From CAZEAC01 sp964510065 (GTDB lineage Bacteria > Bdellovibrionota_C > UBA2361 > CAIXSY01), in assembly GCA_964510065.1 (NCBI GenBank), contig CAZEAC010000016.1, forward strand, positions 9,417 through 73,416: a DNA stretch of 64,000 nucleotides, given 5' to 3'. Below the pieces are notes generated by a model. It saw nothing but the letters and a program-made list of their open reading frames with translations, did not search any database and had not been told where the DNA came from. Positions within the stretch are counted from its first letter, which is position 1. Each line of letters begins with the position of its first letter. Below are positions 18,056 through 26,994 of this stretch, in pieces. The position numbers were made by a program, and so were the translations under genes.

Positions 18056-19291
18056 ATGCCCAACCATTGCTGCCGAATGTGCGGATGTCTCACCCTTTTC
18101 GAGTTCCTCGATCTGGGCTATTCCGCGCTCGCTGACGCATTTCTTAGATCTCCGGAATCTCAGGAGACTCAAATTTTCTATCCTCTTACCGTACTTATGT
18201 GTCGTGAGTGCGGACTTGCCCAACTTGATTGCGTGGTCTCAGCCGACAAGCTCTATGGCGATCAATATGTTTACGATTGCTCGGTTACCGCCGCGGGCAG
18301 GACACATTGGAACGAGTTCGCGCGCACCGTTCATCAAAAACTCGGGCTTAATCAACAATCCCTTGTAGTTGATGTCGGCTCCAACGTCGGGTTCTTGCTC
18401 GAATGCTTTAAAGGCCTAGGGGCAAGAGTGCGTGGGATTGAACCCGCACCAAGAGTCGCCGAGATCGCGTGCTCAAGAGGAATTCCCACTAAGAATTCTT
18501 TTTTTAGCGTGGAGCTCGCGCGTAATCTTCGCGCTGAGCACGGTCCGGCAACAGTCATCACTGCGACAAACGTCTTCGCGCACATTGATAATCTTCATGT
18601 ATTTATGGAGGGCGTCGACATACTGCTGGGTTCTCGTGGCAATCTAATCCTTGAGTTCCCGTACCTACTCGAACTCGTTCAAGGGCTCGCGTACGACACC
18701 GTCTACCACGAGCATCTTTCCTACCTATCGATAAAACCGCTCAACCGATTCTTCTCCAGTGTCGGTTACACTATCACGGATATTGTGCCCCAAGAGATCC
18801 ACGGGGGCTCGCTGCGAGTAGTCGTGGGACGGCGTAATGAATGTACGCGGGCATCGTCGGTCGATGAGTTTATCACGCGGGAAGAAAGCGCCGGACTCTA
18901 CAACGAGGAAAAGCTGCGCATATTTGCCGAAAACGTCAAAACCAGTCAGGATCAGTTAGTCTCGCTGCTTCGGACACTCAAAAGCCGCGGCTCCTCGATC
19001 GCCGCGGTGAGCGCTCCCGCGAAGGGAATGACGCTCCTTAATGTATGCAAAATAGGCACCGATCTGATTGACTGCATTAGCGAAAAAAGCCCGCTTAAGA
19101 TCGGTGCACGCGCCCCCGGGGTGCTTACGCCAATCGTCTCCGACCAGGAGCTCCTCCGTATTGCGCCCGACTACTGTCTGCTCCTCGCCTGGAATTTCAA
19201 GGACGAAATTCTCAAAAACCTGGCCCCGCTTCGCGACCGGGGCAGCAAGTTTATCATTCCTCTTCCCTATCCCACTATTTTGGAGCCGTAG
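18056..19291 (+). CDS. Sugar C-methyltransferase with N-terminal zinc domain
   Basis: 411 residues from the ATG at 18056; an in-frame ATG eight codons upstream is possible. Layout matches deoxysugar C-methyltransferases (TylC3/NovU/TcaB9 type). A zinc-binding N terminus has paired Cys (CRMCG near residue 6 and CRECG near residue 50). The central SAM domain has VVDVGSNVGFLLECF, and YHEHLSYLS is the conserved catalytic block. The C-terminal domain starts near HGGSLRVVVGRR. The family methylates carbon of keto-sugar nucleotides, so the locus probably makes a branched sugar. Sits four bases before the cupin gene. Confidence 0.85.
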   Translation: MPNHCCRMCGCLTLFEFLDLGYSALADAFLRSPESQETQIFYPLTVLMCRECGLAQLDCVVSADKLYGDQYVYDCSVTAAGRTHWNEFARTVHQKLGLNQQSLVVDVGSNVGFLLECFKGLGARVRGIEPAPRVAEIACSRGIPTKNSFFSVELARNLRAEHGPATVITATNVFAHIDNLHVFMEGVDILLGSRGNLILEFPYLLELVQGLAYDTVYHEHLSYLSIKPLNRFFSSVGYTITDIVPQEIHGGSLRVVVGRRNECTRASSVDEFITREESAGLYNEEKLRIFAENVKTSQDQLVSLLRTLKSRGSSIAAVSAPAKGMTLLNVCKIGTDLIDCISEKSPLKIGARAPGVLTPIVSDQELLRIAPDYCLLLAWNFKDEILKNLAPLRDRGSKFIIPLPYPTILEP

Positions 19292-19294
19292 CGT

Positions 19295-19678
19295 ATGAAA
19301 CATCGACATATTTCCCCCGTCCATAGCGATCCACGCGGATCGATCACAGATATCGTGGAAAATCAAAGCATTCAGGCTGCGACAATTATCACGAGCCGGG
19401 CCGGCGCTATTCGAGGCAATCACTTTCATAAGCTCACGGTACAGTACCTCTACCTTCTATCGGGGAAGATACTGTATCGCACCCGGCTTATTTCGGGGGA
19501 GATAGTCGATACAGAGCTCAATCCAGGCGACCTCATCGTGACCGAGGTCCTTGAGGAGCACGCGATGAAATCACTCGAAGAATCATCCTTTCTCGTGCTT
19601 ACCGCAGGACCGCGGCAGGGACGTCAGTACGAGCTGGATACGTATAGAGTTGAATCGCCGCTCATCGCCGAACAATGA
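19295..19678 (+). CDS. Cupin-fold sugar epimerase/isomerase-like protein
   Basis: 127 residues. A single cupin domain: AIRGNHFHK supplies the first His pair and YLYLLSGKILYRTR the following strands. Proteins of this size beside DegT-type aminotransferases are often dTDP-4-keto-sugar 3,4-ketoisomerases (FdtA/QdtA) or WbbJ-type epimerases. Which reaction applies cannot be decided. Overlaps the aminotransferase start by four bases. Confidence 0.7.
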   Translation: MKHRHISPVHSDPRGSITDIVENQSIQAATIITSRAGAIRGNHFHKLTVQYLYLLSGKILYRTRLISGEIVDTELNPGDLIVTEVLEEHAMKSLEESSFLVLTAGPRQGRQYELDTYRVESPLIAEQ

Positions 19679-20781
19679 TCCGTGTTCATACGCCACAATT
19701 TAGCGGGAACGAAAAAAAGTACCTCGCGCAGTGCATCGACGAAGGCTGGATTTCCTCAGAAGGGCCTTTTGTAAAGCGACTCGAGCAAGCCTTCGCCGCG
19801 CACCACCATGTCGCACATGGCATCGCCGTCACCAATGGATCCGCCGCGCTGGACATCGCACTCAAAGCCCTCGAGCTAAAAGCGGGTGACGAAGTAATAC
19901 TTCCCACGTTTACCATTATCTCATGCCTTCTTGCGGTGCTGCGCTGCGGCGCGACGCCGGTCCTTGTCGATAGCGATCCTTTCACCTGGAACATGTCGGT
20001 TGAGGAGGTACTTTCGAAAATTACTGGCAAAACTAGGGCAATCATGCTCGTTCACCTCTACGGCCTTCCGGTCGACATGCAGCGAGTCGTAGACCGCGCG
20101 CGGGCCACAAATATCGCGATTATCGAAGACTGCGCGCAGCTTATGGGGCAGTGCTACCACAGTAGCCCGGTAGGATCCTTCGGAACCGTCGCCACATTTA
20201 GCCTCTACGCCAATAAGAATGTCACCTCCGGGGAGGGCGGGATGATTGTTTGCGATAACACCGTGATCGCGGAGCGCTGCCGCTCGCTCAGAAATCTCTG
20301 CTTTCAAGCATCGAGGCGATTTGTACATGAGGAAATAGGCTGGAATGCCCGGCTGAGTAATCTCCAGGCTGCCGTCGCGCTCGCCCAGTATGAGAAACTT
20401 GGCGAGACTCTCGAAGCGAAGCGTCGTGTTGCGGCGCTTTACAATAATCTCTTGGCAGACATTCCGGCGATTCAACTGCCCCTTCCCCGAGCCGACTACT
20501 CCGAAAACCTTTACTGGATCTATGGAATCGTGATCAACGATGACGTCTCTTTCGACGCCGCGGAGGCAATTCAACGACTTAGCGCGCATAAGATCGAGGC
20601 CCGGCCATTTTTCTGGTGCATGCACGAGCAGCCCTTGGCACGAAAGCTCGGCCTCTTTCATGAACTGTCTTTTCCTCACGCCGAAAAGCTCGCGCGCCGA
20701 GGACTCTATATCCCCTCTGGAGTAGGCCTACTAAACGATCAGATTCATGAAGTCTCAAAGGCGCTGCATGCAATCTTCTGA
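19675..20781 (+). CDS. DegT/DnrJ/EryC1-family sugar aminotransferase
   Basis: 368 residues. The N terminus VHTPQFSGNEKKYLAQCIDE and EGWISSEGPFVKRLE are standard for the family. The PLP lysine lies in TFSLYANKNVTSGEGG (Lys at about residue 182), and VEDCAQLMGQ-like IIEDCAQLMG places the cofactor-stacking region. It transfers an amino group to a keto-sugar nucleotide. With the C-methyltransferase and cupin next to it, it implies a branched or deoxy amino sugar. No matching sugar nucleotidyltransferase or dehydratase (RmlA/RmlB) is in the window. Confidence 0.9.
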   Translation: MIRVHTPQFSGNEKKYLAQCIDEGWISSEGPFVKRLEQAFAAHHHVAHGIAVTNGSAALDIALKALELKAGDEVILPTFTIISCLLAVLRCGATPVLVDSDPFTWNMSVEEVLSKITGKTRAIMLVHLYGLPVDMQRVVDRARATNIAIIEDCAQLMGQCYHSSPVGSFGTVATFSLYANKNVTSGEGGMIVCDNTVIAERCRSLRNLCFQASRRFVHEEIGWNARLSNLQAAVALAQYEKLGETLEAKRRVAALYNNLLADIPAIQLPLPRADYSENLYWIYGIVINDDVSFDAAEAIQRLSAHKIEARPFFWCMHEQPLARKLGLFHELSFPHAEKLARRGLYIPSGVGLLNDQIHEVSKALHAIF

Positions 20782-21520
20782 GCACACCGATCAACGCGGG
20801 CTATTTCGCGAACTCGAGGTGGGCTCGGGGAGAGTATTTGTGATCGGAGATATTCACGGCTGCGCCGAAGAAACTATGACTATTCTGGAGATGCTGAATG
20901 GCACTCTCCTTCCGGAAGACTATATCGTGTTTCTCGGCGACTATATCGATCGAGGTCCGCAAAGCGCGCAGGTCATCGAGCTACTTCTTCAGTTCAGAGC
21001 GGCATTTCCCAACTGCCGTTTTCTCAAGGGAAACCATGAGCAGATGTTGCTTGAATTTATCGACGGACCACGAAGCATGTCGAATCGCTTCCTTAAATTC
21101 GGGGGACTCGAGACTTTCCAAAGCTATGGCCTCGCACCGGCTGATTACTTCGAAAAGCCGCAAGCGGGGCTTCCGGATCAACATCTACGATTTTATCGTT
21201 CGCTCGAGCTGGGTCTTATTTGCGGCAAATTCTTACTTGTGCACGCGGGTATCGGCCCGGATTTAAGCGTCGAACAGCAAACCGAGGCGCATATCCTCTG
21301 GATCCGAGAGGAGTTCGTCAATGTGCCCCATCCACTTCCCTACACGGTTATCTTCGGGCACATGCCCTTTGATCAAGTGAAAATGGATCTTCCCTTTAAA
21401 ATGGGCATCGATACAGGCCTTGTCTTTGGAAATATGCTTACCTGCATTGAGCTAAAGGAGGGAACCGCTCATCAGGTTCGGAAGGGCAGTCGTCATATAA
21501 AGCATCGAGCGCTTTGGTAG
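20768..21520 (+). CDS. PPP-family metallophosphatase (Ser/Thr phosphatase type)
   Basis: 250 residues from the ATG at 20768; an in-frame ATG at 20747 would overlap the aminotransferase by 35 bases. All PPP motifs are present: GDIHGC (about residue 23), GDYIDRGP (about 57), GNHEQ (about 91), LLVHAGIGPD (about 157) and a late FGHMPF. Two metal ions are expected. Such bacterial PrpA/ApaH-like enzymes dephosphorylate phosphoproteins, dinucleotides or sugar phosphates. Its location inside a sugar operon could mean a sugar-nucleotide or kinase-opposing role; that is inference. Confidence 0.8.
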   Translation: MQSSEHTDQRGLFRELEVGSGRVFVIGDIHGCAEETMTILEMLNGTLLPEDYIVFLGDYIDRGPQSAQVIELLLQFRAAFPNCRFLKGNHEQMLLEFIDGPRSMSNRFLKFGGLETFQSYGLAPADYFEKPQAGLPDQHLRFYRSLELGLICGKFLLVHAGIGPDLSVEQQTEAHILWIREEFVNVPHPLPYTVIFGHMPFDQVKMDLPFKMGIDTGLVFGNMLTCIELKEGTAHQVRKGSRHIKHRALW

Positions 21521-21604
21521 TCGGCGCCTGCGGCTCAGAATTGAATCCTATTTAAGTTCATTAGACAGCACGCCGATAGCTACGTCAGGAGCCTTCTCAC
21601 GTAC

Positions 21605-22708
21605 ATGCCAAAGCCTCGAAGGATTATCGTCACCGGATCATCAGGCCTTATCGGCTCTGAAGTATGCACCCACTTCGCCAAGAGTGGCTGGGAGATTCAC
21701 GGCGTGGACAACAATCAGCGCGCGGCTTTCTTCGGTCCGCAGGCCGACACTCGGTGGAACCAAGAGCGGCTTCAGATCACCATTAAGCATTTCACGCACC
21801 ACGAGCTCGATATACGTGACAGATCTTCAATATTGCAGCTGGTACAAGAGATCTCTCCCCAGGCAATCGTTCATGCAGCGGCACAACCAAGTCATGACTT
21901 CGCCGCAAAAGTGCCATTCGACGATTTCGATGTTAATGCTGTCGGTACGCTCAACCTTCTCGAGGCAGTCCGTCGCGGCGCTCCTGAAGCAGTCTTCGTT
22001 CATCTTTCGACGAATAAGGTATATGGCGACGCACCAAATGAGATCCCCCGAAAGGAGTTGGCAACGCGATGGGACTATGCCGATTCCCGCTTTGAACGGG
22101 GAATACCCGAGACATTTCGTATCGACCAATCGAAGCACTCAATTTTTGGCGCCTCAAAAGTCGCGGCCGACGTCATGGTCCAGGAGTACGGCCGTTATTT
22201 CGGTATTCGCAGCTGTTGTTTACGCGGAGGCTGCCTCACCGGGCCACAGCATGGCGGCGTCGAGCTTCACGGATTTCTAAGCTATCTCGTGCGCTGCAAC
22301 CTTGAGGATCGGCTCTATCGTATCTACGGCTATCTTGGAAAGCAGGTGCGAGACAATATTCACTCCCATGATGTCGCCTCTTTCATCGAACAGTTTGTCG
22401 AGGCTCCTCGCGTCGCGGAGGTATACAACATCGGCGGTGGGAGAGACAATAGCTGTTCAATTATCGAAGCGATCGATCTGGTCTCCAAAATAAGCGGCAA
22501 GGCGATGCGCACTGAGTACGTTGAAAGGAATCGAGAAGGCGATCACGTGGTGTATTATAGCGATCTGAGAAAAATGATTGAGCATTACCCAACCTGGCGC
22601 ATCACACGCTCGCTTTCGAAGATTGTAAACGAACTGGTCGAGAGTTGGAGCATACGCTTCATTGACGAACATGCTTCAAAAGCACTCGAGTTAAACAACG
22701 CTCGCTGA
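21605..22708 (+). CDS. NAD-dependent epimerase/dehydratase, CDP-paratose 2-epimerase-like
   Basis: 367 residues, extended SDR fold. GSSGLIGSEV (residues 11-20) is the NAD-binding loop. DNNQRAAFFGPQADTRWNQ closely resembles the cofactor region of CDP-paratose 2-epimerases (RfbE). The active-site segment reads SIFGASKVAAD: Lys185 of the YxxxK motif is present but Phe181 replaces Tyr. LSTNKVYGD (134-142) provides the Ser/Thr. I recall relatives that also carry Phe here, so the protein may be a working variant family. Preceded by an 84-bp gap. Confidence 0.75.
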   Translation: MPKPRRIIVTGSSGLIGSEVCTHFAKSGWEIHGVDNNQRAAFFGPQADTRWNQERLQITIKHFTHHELDIRDRSSILQLVQEISPQAIVHAAAQPSHDFAAKVPFDDFDVNAVGTLNLLEAVRRGAPEAVFVHLSTNKVYGDAPNEIPRKELATRWDYADSRFERGIPETFRIDQSKHSIFGASKVAADVMVQEYGRYFGIRSCCLRGGCLTGPQHGGVELHGFLSYLVRCNLEDRLYRIYGYLGKQVRDNIHSHDVASFIEQFVEAPRVAEVYNIGGGRDNSCSIIEAIDLVSKISGKAMRTEYVERNREGDHVVYYSDLRKMIEHYPTWRITRSLSKIVNELVESWSIRFIDEHASKALELNNAR

Positions 22709-22804
22709 GTGTTCATTTGAACTAGACGGAATCACATTCTCGACTTCACGCCATATCGCCTTGCTTCGGCACCCGTCATCACAGACTCACTCGAAGTTTT
22801 CAAA

Positions 22805-23746
22805 TCACTTCATTCCTATCGCCTCACCGACAGTCAGCTCAACCCCTGCTTCAACCTGGACCACCGTGAGAGTGGAAATCTCCCGCTGCTGCGCTTCAAA
22901 GTCAATAAAGGTAAAGTTCCCCTCACTATCTCGAGCATCGCGGGAACAGGATCGCTGGTATGCTTCTTTTGCTCCACATACCTTCAAATTCGGCGCCCAA
23001 TCGTCTCGTACAAAAAAGGCATTGCATCCAGCGCTGTTAGTTCCGATCAATCGGTAACCCTTCTTTTTACCGAGAAACTCCAAGGCAGCAATCGAGGCAC
23101 CCCAGTAAAGCCCAGAGTGGTGCGCCTTGAATCTATTAAAGTCAGGTCGATAAGGCACGGCAATCGGAAGCTTTGATCCGAAAAGGCCGTTGTATTCAAC
23201 AATCATAAAGACCGGACGTACAGAACTCAGTCGCTCCCATACCCAATAATCATTGCCGTCAATATCGAGACTAAATAGCCCCACTTCCGTCGGAACTCTG
23301 GCGCTCGTGAGTACTTCATCTATATTCTCCCGAGAAATATGTACCGCGTGCGAAAAAAGATTGAGGCGCCAAGAACTTTCGAGTTTTTTAACGCTTGTGA
23401 TGTTGTCCGAGGATCCATCGAATACATATGCCCGCCAATTATTGAGCTCCAGCAATAGCCGTGTATTTGCCTCACGATAATCTTCACAACCTATCTCCAC
23501 ACAGACTTTCAACATATCCGGAAGCGACACGCGCGAGATAAGGTACTGAATTATCCCGTCCTCTCCATACTGACTGAACACTCGAAATTCCGCCTCATGC
23601 AGATGCCCTAACTCTTTCGGTAGAAACTGACAGAGCAACTTCGCCTGCAGAACCTTTGAAATAATAATCTCCCGCTCAAGCCGATCGAAGGTGCTAGTGA
23701 ATGCTGGGTAAATCTTCCGCCATAAAAAACTCATCGGTAAATACAT
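22805..23746 (-). CDS. FkbM-like conserved hypothetical protein
   Basis: 313 residues. After about 50 leading residues, FSQYGEDGIIQYLIS and KVCVEIGCEDYREANTRLL resemble the SAM-binding start of FkbM-type proteins, and LFSLDIDGNDYWVWERL matches the later acidic strand. The glycine loop is weak (EIGCEDYRE), so catalysis is uncertain. The C-terminal part IAALEFLGKKKGYRLIGTN is typical of this uncharacterised group. Last gene of the minus-strand unit that begins at 26857. Confidence 0.55.
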   Translation of the reverse strand: MYLPMSFLWRKIYPAFTSTFDRLEREIIISKVLQAKLLCQFLPKELGHLHEAEFRVFSQYGEDGIIQYLISRVSLPDMLKVCVEIGCEDYREANTRLLLELNNWRAYVFDGSSDNITSVKKLESSWRLNLFSHAVHISRENIDEVLTSARVPTEVGLFSLDIDGNDYWVWERLSSVRPVFMIVEYNGLFGSKLPIAVPYRPDFNRFKAHHSGLYWGASIAALEFLGKKKGYRLIGTNSAGCNAFFVRDDWAPNLKVCGAKEAYQRSCSRDARDSEGNFTFIDFEAQQREISTLTVVQVEAGVELTVGEAIGMK

Positions 23747-23777
23747 TGTGACAATCCTTTAGAGTATGCCAACCAAT

Positions 23778-24629
23778 TCAGAGACGCCATCGAGTAAAAT
23801 AGCGTAATCCGAGCTGGCGAAAGCGCCGCCCGATTGATATTCGCCCCGCTGCGGAGTCATCCTCGAAAAGCTTTCGCTGCTCCGCCGCGGAGAGATACTG
23901 TAAGTAGAGTTGATCTATTGGTTTCCGCACTCCGCGCGGCATACCAGCCCAGTGAAGAAGATAAGGACCGAATTCGTTTGAAGACGGAATCTCATCCGCA
24001 CAGTAGTCGCCGGCCCAGCTCGATTCAAAATTGAAGGGAGGAAGGGTAAGATTCGTATAGGCTACCTTTCGCGTGAGGACGAGGTGATTGATCCCTGGCT
24101 GCTCGTGAAATTGATGCTCAAGCACCGTGGCTCGAGCATCAAACTCCTCGGCCCGAGTTATCAACTCATCGAGTGAATAAAGACGCTCATCACACGCAAA
24201 CTGTCCCGAGTTAAATACTAAACGCTGCCAAAGCGAGGACCGCTGCCGAAGAACCTGCGTGAGCTCCGACGTCACGGTGTGGTCGGCATCGCGCCAATGC
24301 CCGCAACAGGTTACAAATCCATTATATTCGCGGAGCACATCGGCCGGATTTTTCAGAAACACCACATCACTATCCACAAACTGATAGTTCGAGAGCGTGA
24401 GTGTCATATACTTACGCTTTACTCCTGAGGCTGGATACCTCTCCAGCCACTTAAAAACTTTTTCGTCACGTAAATACTCACACCCCGGCGGCAACGCGAA
24501 TTCATTCTCGCTATACGGAATAACGTTCACGGGAATCGTGCATCCCATCGCGCGAAGCGATCGAACCATCGCCAAGAATCTCAGCTCAACTGTTTTATCG
24601 GCAATAGTGACAATAGATTCAATTTTCAT
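23778..24629 (-). CDS. Putative GT-A-type glycosyltransferase
   Basis: 283 residues. The N terminus MKIESIVTIADKTVELRFL and the DxD-bearing FVDSDVVFLKNPADVL resemble GT8-like transferases, in which the DxD motif binds metal and nucleotide sugar. The rest is not clearly matched to a family. A late His-containing segment, LLHWAGMPRG, fits the region expected to contact the donor. Overlaps the end of the upstream GT4 gene by four bases, so it is co-translated. Confidence 0.6.
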   Translation of the reverse strand: MKIESIVTIADKTVELRFLAMVRSLRAMGCTIPVNVIPYSENEFALPPGCEYLRDEKVFKWLERYPASGVKRKYMTLTLSNYQFVDSDVVFLKNPADVLREYNGFVTCCGHWRDADHTVTSELTQVLRQRSSLWQRLVFNSGQFACDERLYSLDELITRAEEFDARATVLEHQFHEQPGINHLVLTRKVAYTNLTLPPFNFESSWAGDYCADEIPSSNEFGPYLLHWAGMPRGVRKPIDQLYLQYLSAAEQRKLFEDDSAAGRISIGRRFRQLGLRYFTRWRL

Positions 24630-25759
24630 GCGCGCATCCGACTCTTTTCGGCAATTACTTCTAAAAACATCTTCACGTACTGATCCCTAAGCGCATTCCA
24701 GCTGAAATTCTTAAAGGCCTGCGCATGCCGCGCATAAAATAACTCTCCGGCCAACAAATCATCTGTTCGCAACCTTTCAAGCAATGTAGCAAGCACGCCC
24801 TCTCTCGCGAAGTCCCCATAGATGCCCTCGGCGCCAAGCACAAATCGATTCCCTGATGATTCATGCGCAAACACAGGCAACCCCCATGCGAGCGCCTCGA
24901 CCATGCTTCGACCGAATCCCTCCTGGTAGGCGACATGACAGAGCGCATCCGAAGCCCGGTAGTATTGATCAATACTCTTATAGTCTACCGTGGCGAAGCG
25001 GTACCCTTCCACTCCAAGCAGCCGATCGGCAAGCGCTTTCAGCTCCGGCGTTTCCGCTGTCTCCTCGCCAAGGCAAAGTAGAAATGGTTTCCGCAATTTA
25101 AGCTTGGCAACTTCCGAAATAAGGTAATCTACTCTTTTATGTTGTTTTGAGAGTGCCGCGACCGAGAGAATTATCGTTGCAGCGGGAGGAAGATTGAGAG
25201 CAGCACGTATGCTTCGCTTCTGATCATACGAGACCGGCTGAAGTTTTTCGGCCACAGAAAAACCGTACGGGATAAAGCTACGTGGAATCTCTTTTTCCGT
25301 AGTCTTAACCTCCATCATATGCGGCAATGTTTCATGAACATGGTCACATTTACAGTAAGGGGGAAAAAGCGGTGCGCCGTTTGAAAAAAGGAGCGCCGGT
25401 CTCCCGGGCAGATAGTCTCGTACCCGCCAGAGCACATTCCCAACCGTGCCATCGCTAAAAAATATCAGTTCCGGTCGGTACCTTAGAATAAATGGCACAA
25501 GACCGATTGCAAAAGTTACCTGCTCCCAAAAGTAAGGATCCCGCCCTAGCACGCGAGCGATTACCTTAGTAACGTTTGATCCACGCTTAAGACAGGGCAC
25601 GGTAAAATTTCGAGGCGTGTTATTCCCCTTACCCTTAAAAATATAACACTCCAATCTTGAATCATCGCCAAGCGCTCGCCAACACTCCTCGGTGAAAGAC
25701 TCAAAGCCTCTTCTCACATGGCCGATTCCGGGGCAGACTAAAAATACCCGTTGCGCCAC
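24626..25759 (-). CDS. Family 4 glycosyltransferase
   Basis: 377 residues. MAQRVFLVCPGIGHVRRGFE is a GT-B start with a glycine loop; IILSVAALSKQHKRVDYLIS begins the donor domain; YQEGFGRSMVEALAWGLP holds the E-x7-E pair. Three bases separate it from the upstream transferase gene at 25763. Confidence 0.85.
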   Translation of the reverse strand: MAQRVFLVCPGIGHVRRGFESFTEECWRALGDDSRLECYIFKGKGNNTPRNFTVPCLKRGSNVTKVIARVLGRDPYFWEQVTFAIGLVPFILRYRPELIFFSDGTVGNVLWRVRDYLPGRPALLFSNGAPLFPPYCKCDHVHETLPHMMEVKTTEKEIPRSFIPYGFSVAEKLQPVSYDQKRSIRAALNLPPAATIILSVAALSKQHKRVDYLISEVAKLKLRKPFLLCLGEETAETPELKALADRLLGVEGYRFATVDYKSIDQYYRASDALCHVAYQEGFGRSMVEALAWGLPVFAHESSGNRFVLGAEGIYGDFAREGVLATLLERLRTDDLLAGELFYARHAQAFKNFSWNALRDQYVKMFLEVIAEKSRMRA

Positions 25760-25762
25760 TGT

Positions 25763-26857
25763 TTATCTCCAAAAAGAAGCTACTCGCCGCGCGGCTGCGA
25801 ATGGTCGTTGAATCAGCTCTTTGCGTGCCTGGCGTCTACACTGCTTCTCAAAGCCGTCAGCCAGCCGTTTGAGTTCCGACCGCTGCACATCCAGCGCATC
25901 GATCTGTGTAATCTTCGGTGGCGAAGGCTCCGCAATCGCCTTCTCTACTGCCGACACAAAATGATCCCAGGTAAAATCTTTTCGAATGGCCTCCTGTGCA
26001 CGTTGTTGGCGGTCTCGCAGATCCGATTCTGGACACTGGTTGAGCATTCGAAGAATGCCGAGCGCCTCTTCGATGTTATCAAGCGGAATATTTACTAACC
26101 AGGAATAACCCTCATAGCCACTCTGCGGAGTACAAACGGGAACCAGTCCTAGCGATGCCCCTTCAAGTATAGTCGTAGGGTTGGCGTCAGAGCGTCCGCA
26201 CTGAATCACGAAATCATGCTCTGCAAAGAGTTCTAATGACTTTCGGTTTCGAAAATCATGTGCGCCGAGAGAAGATACTTGACTCGAAGGAAAACAGTCG
26301 CCGCCAATCCAGCTAAAGGAGAGGTCCGGCGCCGCTTCAGCGAGCGCCGCGAGATAATCGCTGCCCTTGTTGCTCCCCAAGCGACCGACGGTGACGAAAC
26401 GCCGCCTCCCGGCCGGACTAAAGCTGCTCTTCAGCCCGGGGAAATGATCCTGATTAACGCCAAGATCGACGCGCGTTACCTTCTCCTCCCAGTGCGCAAA
26501 GAGGCTTTGTCGTATGGTGCGCAACCAGTAGGGACCACAGATTGCGAGATAACGATCGGCGAACGGCACGAGCTGATCGAGAAACGCGATATACTCAGGC
26601 TGAGCGTGTGCGAAGGGGCAGAGGACTATCCGCTTACCCCACTCCGGCATCGGAAACGATCGCCGGAATACAGTATCTGTCACGGGATGAGGATGACCGA
26701 TAAGAATGTCGCCGGGGAGCGGATATATCGTTGCTCTTTCGGCCCAATCGTAGACAATAAGAGAGTGCTTCTGTTGAAGCCGCCGCGCGGTTTCGTTGGT
26801 GATCGCAAACGGGGTACCGATTCCATCACCCTGTACGTACACGAAATGAACAGTCAT
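25763..26857 (-). CDS. GT-B glycosyltransferase (GT4-like)
   Basis: 364 residues; first gene of a minus-strand unit of four. The N terminus is atypical (MTVHFVYVQGDGIGTPFAIT), but FVTVGRLGSNKGSDYLAALA starts a GT4-like donor domain and SDANPTTILEGASLG replaces the usual E-x7-E block with only partial agreement. The C-terminal 60 residues are basic and may bind membrane. Divergent from the gene at 26995 across 137 bp, where a shared promoter region must lie. Confidence 0.7.
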   Translation of the reverse strand: MTVHFVYVQGDGIGTPFAITNETARRLQQKHSLIVYDWAERATIYPLPGDILIGHPHPVTDTVFRRSFPMPEWGKRIVLCPFAHAQPEYIAFLDQLVPFADRYLAICGPYWLRTIRQSLFAHWEEKVTRVDLGVNQDHFPGLKSSFSPAGRRRFVTVGRLGSNKGSDYLAALAEAAPDLSFSWIGGDCFPSSQVSSLGAHDFRNRKSLELFAEHDFVIQCGRSDANPTTILEGASLGLVPVCTPQSGYEGYSWLVNIPLDNIEEALGILRMLNQCPESDLRDRQQRAQEAIRKDFTWDHFVSAVEKAIAEPSPPKITQIDALDVQRSELKRLADGFEKQCRRQARKELIQRPFAAARRVASFWR

Positions 26858-26994
26858 CAGAACCTGCGCGTAGGCGACATAATGAATGCAAGAGTTTCAG
26901 AAGAATAGAATATGTTCGGTACCGGCGAAATAGGTAAAGGACGACATTTGATAAAATCCATGGTAGCGCGCCTTTTGCCGTGCAGTAAAGGCAT

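Noticed and set aside
19921..20679. 252-codon open frame opposite the aminotransferase gene
   Set aside because: It mirrors a gene with clear PLP motifs and has no family resemblance itself; an antisense artefact of codon bias.
21684..22280. 198-codon open frame on the plus strand
   Set aside because: Out of frame within the epimerase gene, whose NAD loop and RfbE-like signature are convincing.
26258..26908. 216-codon open frame on the plus strand
   Set aside because: Antisense to the glycosyltransferase at 25763-26857; low-complexity Arg-rich translation with no family features.
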